64,000 nucleotides of DNA from assembly GCA_963662175.1 (NCBI GenBank), contig OY759221.1, forward strand, positions 26,895,027 to 26,959,026, in the 5' to 3' direction. Position 1 is the stretch's first letter; each line of letters begins with the position of its first letter. The translations under genes and the position numbers were made by a program. This document shows positions 1 through 15,100 of this stretch, piece by piece. The DNA is from Aradus depressus (lineage: Eukaryota; Arthropoda; Insecta; Hemiptera; Aradidae). A model generated the notes under the pieces. It saw nothing but the letters and a program-made list of their open reading frames with translations, did no database searches and was not told the DNA's origin.

Positions 1-5
1 CGTAC

Positions 6-123
6 CTTGTGTCCTAGCCTGTGTCAAGAGCTGTTGCTGCTGCCTCATGGCCTGCAACTGCTTCCATTGTCTTTCTTGTTCAGCCTCCCTCGAGGATTTC
101 GAAGTAAGGTTCTTGTCTTGATC
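6..123 (-). CDS. KMT2C/D: KMT2C/D exon 28: glutamine-rich coiled coil
   Basis: The exon reads SSREAEQERQWKQLQAMRQ then a Gln run, like the Gln-rich coiled-coil segment downstream of the HMG box. Acceptor TCTCTAG at 124-125, donor GTACG at the window edge. The gene continues to the left. Confidence 0.85.
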
Positions 124-3100
124 CTAGAGACAACATATCATTAAATATTTGAAGAAAAACAAAAATATATATATATAAAAATACAAAATAAAATGATAAT
201 GATATAATTAATGACATTAATTGAAGAAATGTATAATCCTTGATTAATTAACGGAAATCTTAGATAAAACGTAACAACAATTTATAAAATAAATATAATC
301 AAAATTATACATGTTTCTGTACCATGTAAAAAAAGAAGAAAAAAAAAAAAAGTGAACCAAACAGATGGATATACTTTTTTTTTAACGTGAATATAAAATT
401 TGGCGATCAGTATAAATTATTACATAGTCAATACATAAAATTAAAATTATGTAATGTTTAGAAACAAATTTGCAATTACCAACACCGAAAAAAATCAAAA
501 CAAGATTCCACAATGCGAGAAGAAAAAAACACTAATGCATCAGCAAAAATTGTAAAAATGAAATAATTATTATTTAAAAAAATAAAAATATATATATGCT
601 TTGAATATCATATAGAGTAAAATAAAATTCATGCAAACGTCTATATACACATGAATGAAAAAAAAAAAAAATCTTAGTACTCTTATTAGATTAGTTATGC
701 CATGCATCTTTCGTTTGCCAACATCTCTGTGGGCTTGTTTTGGGTATGTTCTTTATAATAAACGAAACAGTTTGAATAGATAAGGTTTATTTCACTCAAA
801 TAGGTTGAGCATAACCGCAACATGTAGAGTTTTTTTAGTTACCTTCGCATCGATGGAAGGAGAGGCATCGTAGCTCAATGCTGGTCTCCCAGTCTCAAGA
901 TAACCACGGTTCAATTGATTATAAAATTATACAAATATATTTTACACTAAGCCGCTCTTGGATAGTAACACTAACCACTCAACCGAGGCACGTTGAGAAT
1001 AGTTACTTTTATTCAACTTTCAAATAAACGAAGCTCCCCCACCTCCAGCATGATTACAATCTTGAGATTTGTCTGATAGTAGAGACATTCTCGGACAACG
1101 GGTACCGCAGCTAATAGCCGACATTTTAAGATACATAAATACACCCTAGAGGCTACACTCCATATTACTTCCATTTATCTCAAAGAGTCTTCGCATTATG
1201 CAATCAATTCGAAATCACTTTTTTTTAAACAGTTAAATTTTATTCATTTAAATCATAACTCGCGGCCAGAAGATTCAAAATGATATAACTTTTCCAGGCA
1301 ATTTAGGGTACCATAGCAAGCTTTTCAACACAAGAATATAATTTTTGAACTGTCCTTGTCAAGAGCTTTCAAAGAATATGTCACAATATATTATAGACAT
1401 GTGTAATATTGCGGTATCGCTGTTTCATTAAATCGACATTTTTTTCTTTGGGATTTACTCTAGTGTTGTCGAGAAAGATGCATAACAACAAAAAGCACGT
1501 TCAAACAAACATACATAGAAGTAACGCCAAGAGATGTTTTATCATACTCTAATTAATTCAATTTTATTTTTTTCTAATGTCATATTAGAAAAAAATAAAG
1601 GAAATATAGGAATGTTGAAGTGGACATGATAAAAGAGCGCTAGACAAAGCTAACAAAATAAAACTTATGCATAAATAAAAATAAATTAAGGCGCAAAAAT
1701 TAAAGACGATAAATAGTAAATTAATATATTCAAAAAAATATTAATATATATGTCATAAACACATGCAAAGCAACATTGAGCATAAGCTTTATAGTGTTAA
1801 TTCCGTCGAAAATATAGAAGAGTTTTGTAATGAAGTCAGAATGTTAAAAAACGGTCAGGTGAGTTTTGACAACGAAGGGGGGGCCCTGCTTCGTTTGTAT
1901 TCTCTCCTCTCCTGCCTCACTTGCTATATGTATTCAAATAAGTTATGTTAAGTATCAAGGAAAGTATTTTTTTTAACAAATAAGCAAGACATGAAGATGT
2001 GTTGTGATACCAAGTGCAAGTAGAAGAAATGTCAGCTGCAGCTTCCCTAATCTGTTGCTTCTCCCAGAAGGCCCTTTTTTAAATATTTGGAACTATATAT
2101 TTCCAATGAGCACCAAATTAACATTTAAAATAATTTTACAGGTCACTTATCGTTTCTAAAAGCGACACGATTCATAAAAAATGTATGCGAATTCGCTGAT
2201 AATCCATTTTTTTATCTACAAATAAATGTAGGGGAGAGGGTCAGGTAAGTAGAGTGGATAGAGAAGGATTTCATATCACAAACTATGCAGCATCTGTGGG
2301 ATTTGGGGTGTTACCCATTGGATCATTTCGGCCCTAAGGATAAACTGTTTTATGGATCGAATTTGAACAATATCGATTTCGGTGCATTATTTGTACAACG
2401 GGATGCTCTCTATATTCCTCTAAATATCGAACACCATGAAATGTTTCAACTTTAGTCAGCTGATATTCAACACAAATTTGTCAAAATCCTGAATAAAAAA
2501 ACAAAATTTAACATAATGTAATTGAATGTCAATCTAAAATACATTACTGGCGTTGTAGTGTAGGGTGTTGGAAGGTTTAATTAAATGTTTGTGCAGCCAG
2601 TTGCATTGTGATTCTAATATTCGGAGGCAAGACAGCGTCCGTTTCAACTAACATTCCCTACGGATGAGAACCCCCTCCGAGGTTCAGGAACTCTTTCAGG
2701 GAACACATGTGTAGGATAAGGAGCAGTGAGGAAAATTAGTTGAATCAGGCTATAGCCATTTGCCAAGCTGGAAATTTCAGTTCCCAGTAAAAAATATGGG
2801 TTTTGATATTATTGTATACTATTACCATTTTTTGAGGTTTCTTCCTGGTCTAAGAAAAATTGAGAAAAAAATATTTTTTGAAACCCGTTAATTATTATCC
2901 CAACGTTCTATTGTAGACAAATAACTCCGGGATTTTAATTAAAACTGATCTAATAGTAGAAAATAGAGACAGAATGGAAGATATATATGTAAATATTCAA
3001 ATTGTCGGAAAAAAATATTGTATATATGAGGCAGCTTTAACCATCCATCAACCGACCAAATTACGAAAATCAAATTCGACATTTAGCCTATACGAACTGA

Positions 3101-6100
3101 AAAAAATGAATATTAACACATAGTAAGAATGTAACATCAAACAATCAAAGAAAAAAAAAATGAAAAATTAAAATACAGCACATAGATGAAAATTTTTAAA
3201 AAATAATAAAATACGAAAAAAATCATTCAAATAACAATTAATAAAGCCTGATCAAAATTAAGACATTAAAGGCTGCAAGAAAACATTCACTACAGTCTTT
3301 ATTATGTATATAAATGTTTGTCTAATTACTAATTAACAGATCAGTAACTAAGTACGAAAATCATTAAAGGAGCACGCCATGTAAAAATAATGTAAAAATG
3401 AAAACTCCATAAATCGTACCAAAGGAAGAAAAAAAAAACAAAAAAAAGAAAAAAAAACGAATATTACAATCGTGCAAAGGGCTCACCGTAGAGGATGGAG
3501 TGTCGTAGGTTTCTTGGCCTATGGAGGGTAGAGTGCGCATGATTTCTGAGGGTGTGAGGACACGTATGTGCTGATCGGAGAGGGGAGAGGTGCCATCACT
3601 CGCCGGGCTAGTGAGCGTCTTGACGGTCTGTATCAAGTGTACGTTGGGAGGGGGAGGGGGACGAGGAGGAGTCTTGGGAGACTTGTCTGTCAAGAGGGCG
3701 GGGACGGGAGCAGCAGCGGAGGTTGTCTGTATAAGAAGGGTGGAGGTGGCTCCCGCTGGATAGTGAATGGTGCTGGAGGTGGAGCGGGGAGGAGGGATGA
3801 TATGGAGGGTCCGGACCGGGGTCTGCCCTCCGATCGGTATGTATTGGATAGTAGAGGTGGGAGGGCGGGAGGAGGGAGCTGGGGGCGGAGGTGTTGTCTG
3901 CTTCGGGTCTCTGGCCTCCTCCTGCACACCCAACCACACAGCACAGCGTCATATCGGGGATCACACCACACACACACACCCACACAAACAGGCAAGAACC
4001 AACACTGTAATGTTGCCCTCTCCCACCCAAACTGCAAAGCTAGCTAGCTCGCTCTTCAAGCAACAAGATATATAGGCAGTTAGTAACTTAGAGCTCTGCA
4101 TACTTAGCGGAAGCAAATGTAATTACTATAAGACATCCCGCATACTGCTTGCCTTCTCAAGCAATAAACGGAACTGATAGTATCCTGTACGGTACCCTTC
4201 CCTAACGAGTCCAATAATATGAAGCTATAGTCCTTTTCAAGTGGGTGAAGACAAGATGATGTTCTCCGGTAGTCTTTATTGGCTATTGGTTCGGTTTTGT
4301 GTCTTAGACCATGATCAGACCGCCAGCTACTCTGGCGAAATGATCCCATGAATCTCAGACATCCACAGTAGCTGTCCGCCTGATGACGGTGTAAAGACAA
4401 CCTCTTCACTTGCTCACAACCTTCCACAGTTCCCAACATTTCAAAGGTACCAACTTAAGTAGAATGTTCGTTTCCTCAGTCTGTTGTTCCTATAATCACC
4501 ATTCCGTCCGGTATGGTAGCACAGCTCCCTCTGATCCAATAAACATTTTCTGAATGATCGTTCGTTCATGAGGTAACAACACATGAGCGTGAGGCCTAAC
4601 AGTGCAGAATAAGAAAACAATCCTCCAAGAATATTTTGGACTGTTTTTTTAAAGAACGCATCGCCATAAAATATTAACAACAAAACTAACACAGCTAATA
4701 TAAAGTTTATTACCATCTAACAATCAAAACAAGGACCCACTGTTAAGCGACATCATCTACCGAAGAACTCTGAACCCATCATAGGTCAACATTAATAAAA
4801 GATAACCTAAATAAAACATTTAAATCAGGAGTAACTGATCTTTTCTGAAGAGTATCCATGGTCCACAAAAAAGCTGGAAAAGCGTACCTAATCATTGAAA
4901 AAAAAATGTCTGAAGGTTTTGAATGTTTAAGAAAAGATGCCATTATTAAACACAAGCACGCCTTCTATTAAAGACAAAACAGTGAGGTTCTTCCAAGAGG
5001 GAACATTTGCACAAGAAGGATAAAGATTTAACCGTATTTCTTCAAAGCCTCTAATAAAGTAACGAATTAAGCAAGCCTCATATTATTTTTTGTCCTTAGG
5101 AAGAAAAGCTTAAACAAAAATAAATATGTGGAACTTAAGTTTCTAAAAAAAAAAAAAAAAGACAAGGAAGAAAAAATGGTAAGCAAATAGTTCGCAGAAT
5201 AAACGAAAATAGAACAAAAAAAATAGGCACTTTCCCAATCTATTATAAAAACGGAAAAATATTTAACTTAATAATAAATAAGTTATAATTTGTAGGTTAG
5301 TAACTAACTATTCTATATTTCTTACATAAATGGTTACCTTAATTCATTTATTATATTAGTAAAAGACCAAATTTAAACCACCATACATTGGTTAATTATA
5401 CCTCAATCTAATAAAAATGTCATGTAAATAAATAATCTAAGAAAAATAATAAAATAAATAGTGCAAACTATAACGTGTACTGTGCAACTGACTAAAGGGC
5501 CAAATAATAAATAGGATGGAGTTGTTAGCAGAAGAAATAATAAAAACAAAATGTTCCAAGAAAGGTTTCGGTGTTATGTGCTGGTAACTGTAACTGAGGA
5601 GCAGTTACTAAAAGCATACGTGTTGAGTCTGTCAACAGGCTGATTTATATAGTGGCTAACCTGTTTTTTGATACGAATGTTGGCTCTGTTGTCTCTCGCA
5701 TGTTGTAGGTAAGGGGCTTTTTGATCAGAGGTGAGAGTTCGCCATGTCTTGAGGATATGCTTAAATCGCTCGTTCCAACCTTTAGTAACAAAACAAAGTT
5801 TTATATTATTAATTTTCTCCAGTTCATCGTATGTTAATAGAAATGAGTACAGTTTACAGTAATAGAAAAAAAAAAAAAACAGTAGGTCATACATAGCATC
5901 CGGATACAACTCATTACAATTGATCAAGTTCCAGAATCCATGGACTAGATCATAGATTAAACCGGCCCATGAATCTATTCCAATTGTCATCCAAGCACTC
6001 ACACCTCCTACCGATCTTCCAATATTCATCGTTGAGCAGACTGGTGTGAAAATATCCACCCTGTAACTTATTATATGTAATCTCGAGATGGAGTTTTCTA

Positions 6101-9100
6101 CATTAGATTTTTATTTATGTCTAGTTCTAAGACATGTATAAAAAACCTAGAATTTGCTTAGCAGAGAAAATCTGCCTGCAACGTGTGTATTTTCTCGCTA
6201 TTTCTAATGTAATCGTATTCTTTGTTTTAATTATTTGAAAAGTACATTAAGAAATAAAAAAACTACAGCAAAGAAATTTAAAATCGAATCATAACTTAAA
6301 AATATATTCGAGTAAGTAGTCTGATTAAAATTCATGCTTCTGAGAAAATCCTCCTTAAAGTTGAGAGAAGCTATACAAAATATGGCAAAAGGAAGAAAGT
6401 GCACTCCCACAATCTATTTATATAAACTGAAGGGTTCAAATTTCAGCAATAAAAGTTTGCAACGTTCATAACTGAAAAAAAAAAACATTTTGCTTACATG
6501 TTAATTTTGTGACAATTCCAACATAGAATCACTAACTACCCAGATCCACAAGTAACTATGTTTATATTGTTTTTATAGAAAATAAATAAATAAATACAAT
6601 TAAAATTACAATATTGGAAAATAAAAAAGATGGTTCTGCTAAAAGAAAAAAAAAATACATAAGTAAATTGGTAAAAAGATGTATCTCCAAGTTTATACGT
6701 TATTATTACTCACTAGGATACTCGATCCTCCACTCGGGATGGTTGAGGTTGGCATAGAGGACGGGAGAGATGGTGGCTAGACGACCCAAGGACTCGTCAG
6801 CTTCCATCTTGAGGGAGGTACTCCGGTTGTACGAGAGAGCCGTGTCGTCCCACGAACTTTCTGGACTGAACTGTGGACTGCTGTAAAAATCAAGCACACT
6901 GTTAACTAATCTAATAGTTTAGTTGGATAATCCTGATAGGCGAAGTCGTTTTTTACAGATTCTATGCAAAGGAGGGAGGGGGGACTGAAACACTGTTCAT
7001 TAAGTGATCAAAATTGTATTTATATTCACCAGAGTTAAACTAAAGAAACGTTTACATCTTGTGGACTATTATGAAAGAAGACAGAAAAAAAATATATACT
7101 TCATATTTAATCATCAATATGTGTAAATATACTACGGATAGTTAACTCTAATGCAATAAAATCTTGTTTACAGTTTTAAAAATGCTCGAATGCACGAAAA
7201 TGCACAAATAGACATACCTCGTATATAATTTTTTTTTTTTTTATTTATCACTGGTTGGAATAATTTGTAACTTGCTACTTACTTGCTATATTCTGTATAG
7301 TGAGGTGAAGCTGATGGAAACTGTAGAGGCGAAGGAGGTAGAACGTTAACTGGCGTCATAGGTGGAGCACTCCGAACAACACCTGCTGCACAAAAAGATA
7401 AAAAAATGTATTGAAATTGCATTTGGTCCAGCATATAAAGTGCACCACACTAACTGATTATAAACATTATGGAAGTAACATTTAACTCATGATAAAAGTG
7501 AGTCTCCAGTCTTCTCCCTACTTATATTAAAACAAATTGTTTCCATTTTAAGGTTAAATAATCTAAATGAAGATGAACTGACCTTGATGGGGCTGCTGTG
7601 GTGAGATCTGACCCGAGGGCTGATGTGTCGAAGTACGAGTGTTTGGTTGAGTGTCATCAGTGAGAACTTTTTTGAAAATTTCTTCAACGTCTTTTGAGTC
7701 CATGTTGGGGAGACCTGTCTCCCTCACCATGCTCTCCAGACTGAAGTTTGGTCCCAAAATATCACTAAGTTCATCTTTTTGATTTCCTTCAGTCCCGGCT
7801 TCATCTATAACAATATTATATATATATTTTTTTTTTATTATGATTTTTTTTTTCAAGTGAAAAATCTTTACGCGTAATGGGCAACTTAGGGACTAAGCTG
7901 GCAAATGAGTTACGAAATTAAGTGAAGCGCAGAACACCTCCCAGACCCGCTCCGCAACATTGTTTTAGTTCCCCCAAAAAAGTGATTAAAAGTGTGTGGA
8001 ACGAGTGGTTTGGAACGAGTGGATGGAACGAGTGGTTTGCGCACAGAGGTGAGTGAAAGCATTTAATTTTTTGAATTCTGAGAGTGGCAGTTGGGGATCG
8101 AGGGGAGCGCGTTTCACTTACTCCGCTGGTGAACCCTAAATCCATGACAGACCGTGATACAGATACACAGATAAAATGAGAATAATGGTCCAGGACCGTC
8201 GTCCAAAAAGAGGAAATTAAGTTCAGAAATTACAAGTGATGCATCATGTTCGGAGGAACTACATTTTCATATTAATACCCAATCTACTGATAATGAATCA
8301 CAAAGGTGAGTGTACGCCTGCTTAGCGTTGCTGGCGTCATAAACACTGTCTCTTTTTCTTTCTCAATTCTCTCATTCAAAAAGCTACATTTCTTATTTCT
8401 CTTACTGTTGGCCTATTGTCTACTTTGGAATCAAATGTCGTGATTTCTGATGTTCCTAACAACAAAAATAATGTTGATTTAACAAATGAATAAAAAAAAA
8501 AAAAGCCATTAAATAAAACTGTTTGCACCTAAAATGTTGAGTTAATTGAGAAATCCCATATAACATAAAAAAAATATTTATGGATCAAAAAACAAAAAAA
8601 CATTAAAAATCGCGAAAGAAATTTCACTTCTGGCGTGTATTCCAAGCACACACAATTTTTTTTTTTTAATATATTTCAGAACACCTAAATTATAGAATTA
8701 ACAGTCGTTTCAAAATTGCTGGCCTATAAAATCACTCTGACAACTACCTAACCAAACAGTATTTAATTGTTTTTCTTATGTGCGGGTCATGGTGTATTTT
8801 TGTGTAAAATTACAATTCTCAGAGACAAATGGAACAAACAGACGCAAAAGGTTCGTCATTAATCAGCGAATTCCAAAAATATAACGATTTTTTAACATTG
8901 TTGAAAAATTATTCATACAATTAGTTATTGTGATTCAACAAATCGCTCTTTCGTCGCTCTGGTGGACAATGGCAGCACTAAATATTGTCTGCCCAGACTT
9001 ATTTACCCAAGAGAGAGGGCGGATTTAATTGAGTATGAAGTAGATAAGTACGTACCACCACAGACTAGGTTTTCAGTTTTAATGCCTTCGGCTCCTTCAT

Positions 9101-12100
9101 TCATAATTGTGTTGACTAGATCATTGTGAAGGAGGTTCTCAGGCAAGTGGAGAATGTCTTTGAGAGCCTCTCCATCGCTCCCTTCCTCTTCCTAAACACC
9201 AACACAAAATATATATATACATCGTTCTAAGTACATACGAAAATATAAGTACATACGAAAATACTCAAGTTAAACTTAGAAAATGAAAACTTTGAAATAA
9301 TATCAACTTAAGAGCAAATATTAATTTCAATTTCCTTAATTAATCTCAAGGATCTCCATAAATTTTCTAGTTGCAAAATAGATAATACAGTGATATTTCG
9401 CACTTATTGCAATAATTATTTGTATAATGAGTGCCAAATGGGGAATATTGTGACACAACCACATGAACGAGACAATGTTTCCGCACGGTTATGCATAACG
9501 TCTTTTCTAAAGTAAAAAATATATGTATATATATAATTGCTTGGACATAAATAAATAAATTGAAAATTTCAATCAAGTAGCACTGGTTCCATATGATTTT
9601 AAATACATAATATCAATTAGCTTGCGGCTAAGTGTTTACAAAACAACTACCTGTCAAAACGAGAAACCATATGAAAGTATACTTTATCACATGACAGGAT
9701 ACTGTTTACACTTAGATGAGTTCGCAAAAATGTAAGTGGTTCCTGAATTCTTCCGATCCCTCGTCCAAAACTTATTTTTGGAAAACTAAATATTTTTTTA
9801 CATTATCTTTTTTTTAAATCATAAGTAGCTATAATTATACATTTGAGAGAATTAAATTTAGAAAAAAAAACATTAGTATGCTGAAAATATTTTTTTGGAC
9901 GTAGAGCGGGTTTTTTTCCAAATTTTTATGACGAAAAGGGATCGGTTTGTACCTTATTTTAAAGGTTTTATAAAAAAAATAAGATTTTTTGATATCTCTC
10001 ACTGTTTCAAAATGGCAGACAAAATATGAACTTTTCTGGCTCTTTGGGGGTAATTATTGTAGTTAGTTACTATGACTCATGCCAGGGCTTTAACTACGGG
10101 TCATATCATCTACTACCGGAGTGCTCTTTATCGTGATGAGGTGAACGGGAGCCTGATTCTACTATGGGAGTCCTAAATTGTGCCTACCCTAAATTTGTAT
10201 TCATCTAGGGTAGGGTTCTTCAGCGAGTATCTGACAGTATAGGCTCGGTACCATATCGCTTACGTCCCAACGTGCTCAAGGCTTTTTCAATTTCCAGATA
10301 AAAAATCTAATTATTGTAATTTACCCCATACGGAAAAGGAATTAAAAGACACTTATATTACTTATTCACCGAATGACTTTTCCAATGGCCTGGCATATGT
10401 ACATCTTGTGTTAAAAGAGCGGTACAGAGGTACCATGAATAAAACAAACTTCTTTTGTAATATTGTCTAAGAAGCTTGTTTTATTTATTTTTTACAAATT
10501 ACTACAATATGTCCGAATTTCTCAACGTTAAGGAATAAACGGAATGACCTTTCGTTTTGAATTGGATTGGATTGACCAATATTTAATTTTAAAGCATCGC
10601 CATTTTGAAACGGCGAGATACCAAAAAATAACAATTATTTTTTATGACCTAAAAAAAAAGAACATAATTTTTTTTCCTTAGAATTCAATTCTCTATAAGA
10701 TCCCACAATCCAGCCTGTACATAAAAGGAAAGTTGTCAACGTACCTCTCCCAAAGCAAGGTCAAATTATGGCTCTGTGGGCAAGGAATAAAGATCCTGAT
10801 ATTCTGACCGAAGCTAAAATATTTATTTGAATATTTAGATAATCGATATTGGTGTCTTTAGACTGCAATGTCTAGGACATCGTTTAATGTAATTAGAATT
10901 GTATAACCTATTTTCCTAAATTCCAGGGTCTGGCCAAAATTTAACAGGTAAGCTTTCCTATAGGGCTACGTTTAAATTAGAAACAGCTCACCACAAAATG
11001 CCGGCAGTGAGGCAGGCTTATTTATCTAGAATAGAGATCTTTAACGAGTACCTGACATCGTACAGACTAGGGACCATCGCTTAACGTCCCATCCGAAGGA
11101 TGGAGTGCTCAACGTTTTTTTTTTACCTCGCAGATAAAAAAGATAAGGGCGTCGGCCGGGTTTCAATGCAGCGATCTTAAGCTCAATAGGCTAGCACGCC
11201 GCCTCTGAGCTACCGGTGCCCCAATTAATTAATTACCAACCAGCATTATTCCATCATATTTAAGATGGTGTATCTACAGCGTTAGTAAGTCTAAGAATGG
11301 TTTAGCATATTCTTCAAAAAGCTGGGGACTGACAAGCGAACCGAGGGGGGCAGGGCTCACAGTAACTAATCTCGATGTTACATAGACAACTGTATACTTG
11401 TGTGTCACTAATAATATTGTTTCTGTACTGCAATTAAGTTCTCACGTTTGAACATGTTTCCTCATGAAGGGAATTCAACTAAACTAAGTATAATCTAAGA
11501 GGTACAACATAAGAGGTCGACTCGTTAAATATATTCTGCATAAAGAAAGTATTATCAATAAGAAAATTGTATACTAATAAGGTCAGCAAATAAATTAAAG
11601 ATACTGACGATGGGAGTTCTTCTCGAAACGTCTATTTGCTAGATGCTAGATTATAAAGACAAATAAACATATCGGATGAAGATAAAGCTGTGAAAATAAA
11701 TATTTACTTTTTTTTTTTGTGAATACAAGCCTCTCATAATAAGGTAACTAGAAATCTTAAATGCTTCATAAAATATATTAAAACTAATTTTCTTACAAAT
11801 AAAAAATAAAAGATTTAAAAAGATTAATAAATATTATATTTTGACACCGAAGGCGTACAAAAAAAAAATGACAACACATCAAAGACAAAAATTGTTAACA
11901 TAGACATGCTAAACACTAATAGTGATTAGTTAGTTATATACGTCAAATACTAGAATGACAGAATACTCACTCAAAGAAGAAATGTTAGTAACTAATTGTT
12001 GGTAATTATTATAACATTGAAAGATAGATCTTTCAATGGAAAATTAAACAAGGGAGATAATTTAGAAAAATTGTCTGAAGTACCTTTATGGTTATTTTAG

Positions 12101-15100
12101 CGGAAGATGAATTATTGGTGTCATCTCTTCTTTTATCAGATTCTCGTTTCGGTTCGTCGACAACCTTTAATGTAATCCATGTTAGTATACAACTTGACAT
12201 GATGATCATTGCAAAACACATCACACAACATTAATTTGAAACAGAAATAATAACAATAAAATAAATACTATCATGGAACATAGTCGGCTAGCCCAAGAAA
12301 AAAACAACAGTAGCTGTGCATTTCATAAAACTATAAAAGATTGAAAAATGTTGAAGTTGCGCTAAATACAATACTTTTTTGCTTAGGTGAAGTGTTGTCT
12401 ATTTACGTATTTTTACTCGGAAAAATGAACATGCCTTACGAAAATATATAACAGGTCTCGAGTTAATAAAGGAACTGACCAAATTTAACAAAGTAATTCA
12501 AGTTAAAAAGAGGGTCGTTTCGTAATGAAAAAAGAAAGTCACAGGCAATGTTCTTCCCCAGCACAAATTAATCAACTATGTTATTTTTTCTCACTCTAAC
12601 ACCAATCGACAGTTTTGACTAAAAATCAATAGTTAACTAGCATAGGGGCTTCTGAATCCATACTGAATCTCATGTCGAAACATTCCTTCTATCGAGTGTC
12701 GTTAGGGATTAGTGTTGAGCACCTCTTTCATCCCTCCCCTTCTCATCGGGAATACATACATTCGTTACATCGGAAGTTATTAGAGTTTTCGTGTTAAGCC
12801 TCCCTCTCCTTTGACCGATTTGGCTAAAAATAAAAATATGTCCTTATGGGGAGGTTCTGAATGCACATATAAAACTTTACTGTCGATACATTCATTCTAT
12901 CAGGAGTTATCGTGAATTTTTATTTCACTTTTGGAATCAGGGGCTGGAAAACATCGAGTGAAAACTCAACAACGAATATCTGACGATTTTATAACCTATC
13001 TTACACTTCGCTGGGGAAGTAAAAGCCGATTGATTTTTTTTTGTTACAATTTTTAAATATGCATTATTTTTTTTTTTTTTGTCAAACAAGACTTCCATAT
13101 TGCTTAATTAATAACCCTGGCGTTGAAATTCAATTTAAAAAAAAGTGTTCGTCATACTGTCACTCAAAATAAAAAATAATGTTATCGACTATAGGTTACT
13201 CATTATTTATCAAACAAAATTACAATCAAAAGAACAAAAAAACAGATTTAGCATTGTTAAACACAGTAAATATGTAATTATCTACATTTCGAGATTGTTA
13301 GTTACTGCATTTTAGTTTGGGACAACCGCACTGTTTCCACATGATTAGAGACAAATATATATTTTCAAAATAACACACAGAGCAACATCAAATATGATAA
13401 TAATAATAATGAATGTTGAATTTAATGTATGTAATTACGAAGAGACAACAATACAAATGAAGACAAGGGACATTTAATGTAATGACATGAAATAATGTAA
13501 AGAGAACTGAATGGCTAGGCATGCATCAGACGAACATGATAAAGCCAACATGACATGTACAAGCTTTGAGTCTTCATAGAAATATCTGAAACCATACCCG
13601 CATCTTCCCATCATCTGATTCATCACTGCTACTGTCCAGCTCTTGTGTGGCTTCCTTCGTCGTGTCCAGCAGTTCCTTACCGAAGAAAGCTTCCTACAAC
13701 ATTCAAATAATAATATGTAGTGCTATTTAAATGAATATATAATTATAATTTATTGTATATAAATTCAGAAACTCCTTAGAGAACCTAAAAGTAATAATCA
13801 CGATATTTACAGAAACAAAATTTAGGTTTGGAGAACCATACTTGACTTCCGTGTTCCATAATAATTATTAAGAAAATGTTTAGTGGAATTTGTCAGAAAG
13901 TATGCAAAACAGCTGATCCGATTGGTTAAATAATCAATAGGTCTTGAGTCTTCATTTTGAGGTACAAAATTACGTATAGTTCCAAAACCAATATTCCGAT
14001 TGGTATCATACTCAACAGGTCTGAAGACCTACTGAGACAACTATTTTACGAAAAGAATTATTCAAAGAAACTTTTTTTAGCAGAGAAACGTATGCACAAC
14101 CGAAATGCGGAAAATCATATTTCATTACTTTTTAGTTGTGTGAAGAGATTCTGAATTTATATTTTCTCCAATACTCTACAATTCTCCCATTATTTTTTAT
14201 GGTTTTTACAACATAGCAATTATAGACGTTTCGAGAAGTACTACCATCTCTAGTAACCACAATTTATTTGCTAATCTTCATTGTTAAGATAGTTATTATA
14301 TTATGATTCATGCCCGGACTTTAACTATGAGGTCATATCGCATACTACCAGAGTGCTCTTTCATAAATCTGGTGGACATGAGCCCGACTCTACTATGGGA
14401 TTCCTAAATTTTGGCTAACTAAACGTTTATTCACCTAGGGTTTGGGGTCTTTAACGAGTACCTGACATCGTACAGGCAAACGTCCCATCCGAAGGATGGC
14501 GTGCTTAAATTTATTTTACCTCCCAAATAAAATAAACTAAGGGCCTCGGTTGAGCCTGTTAACAATTTTCCTCTCATATTTCGTTACCAAGGAACTTCTT
14601 CTCTTCGTTTTGGATGTTGTTGTCTTCCATCTTGAATATCACTTTTGGGTTGTATAAGGAGATTGAAGATTGTCAACAATAAAGATCAGCAATAAATTAT
14701 GGATACTGATGATGGGATTACTTCCGAAACGTCTTTATTTATAGGTTGAAAAACCAAAAAACAAATGAGGTCAATCAGAATCTGACCTTATCTCGAATAC
14801 GATTTTTCGGCCCTATCAGACTTCCATTTCGTTACGGAAACAACGAAGTAAAATGTTACGGAAAGAGAGACGATCATATACACGTTTTGGAAGTTACGGA
14901 GAGACGATCATATACAAGTTCTGGAAGTTACGGGAAGAGAGACGATCATATACACGTTCTGGAAGTTACGGGAAGAGATACGATCATATACACGTTCTGG
15001 AAGTTACGGAGAGACGATCATATCATCTTTCTGGAAGTTACGGAAAGAGAGGCGATCATATACATGTTCTGGAAGTTACGGAAAGTGAGACGATCATATA

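Noticed and set aside
1763..1951. Plus-strand 62-codon frame
   Set aside because: Possibly exon-like up to GTGAGT at about 1,859, but no acceptor partner, no family match and weak context.
1980..2080. Minus-strand exon-like sequence FWEKQQIREAAADIS
   Set aside because: No pyrimidine tract before the putative acceptor, and flanking exons already join in phase without it.
3568..4075. Several open frames on both strands over the GC-rich patch
   Set aside because: Only the minus frame with consistent splice sites (3,487-3,921) fits KMT2C/D; the rest are compositional shadows.
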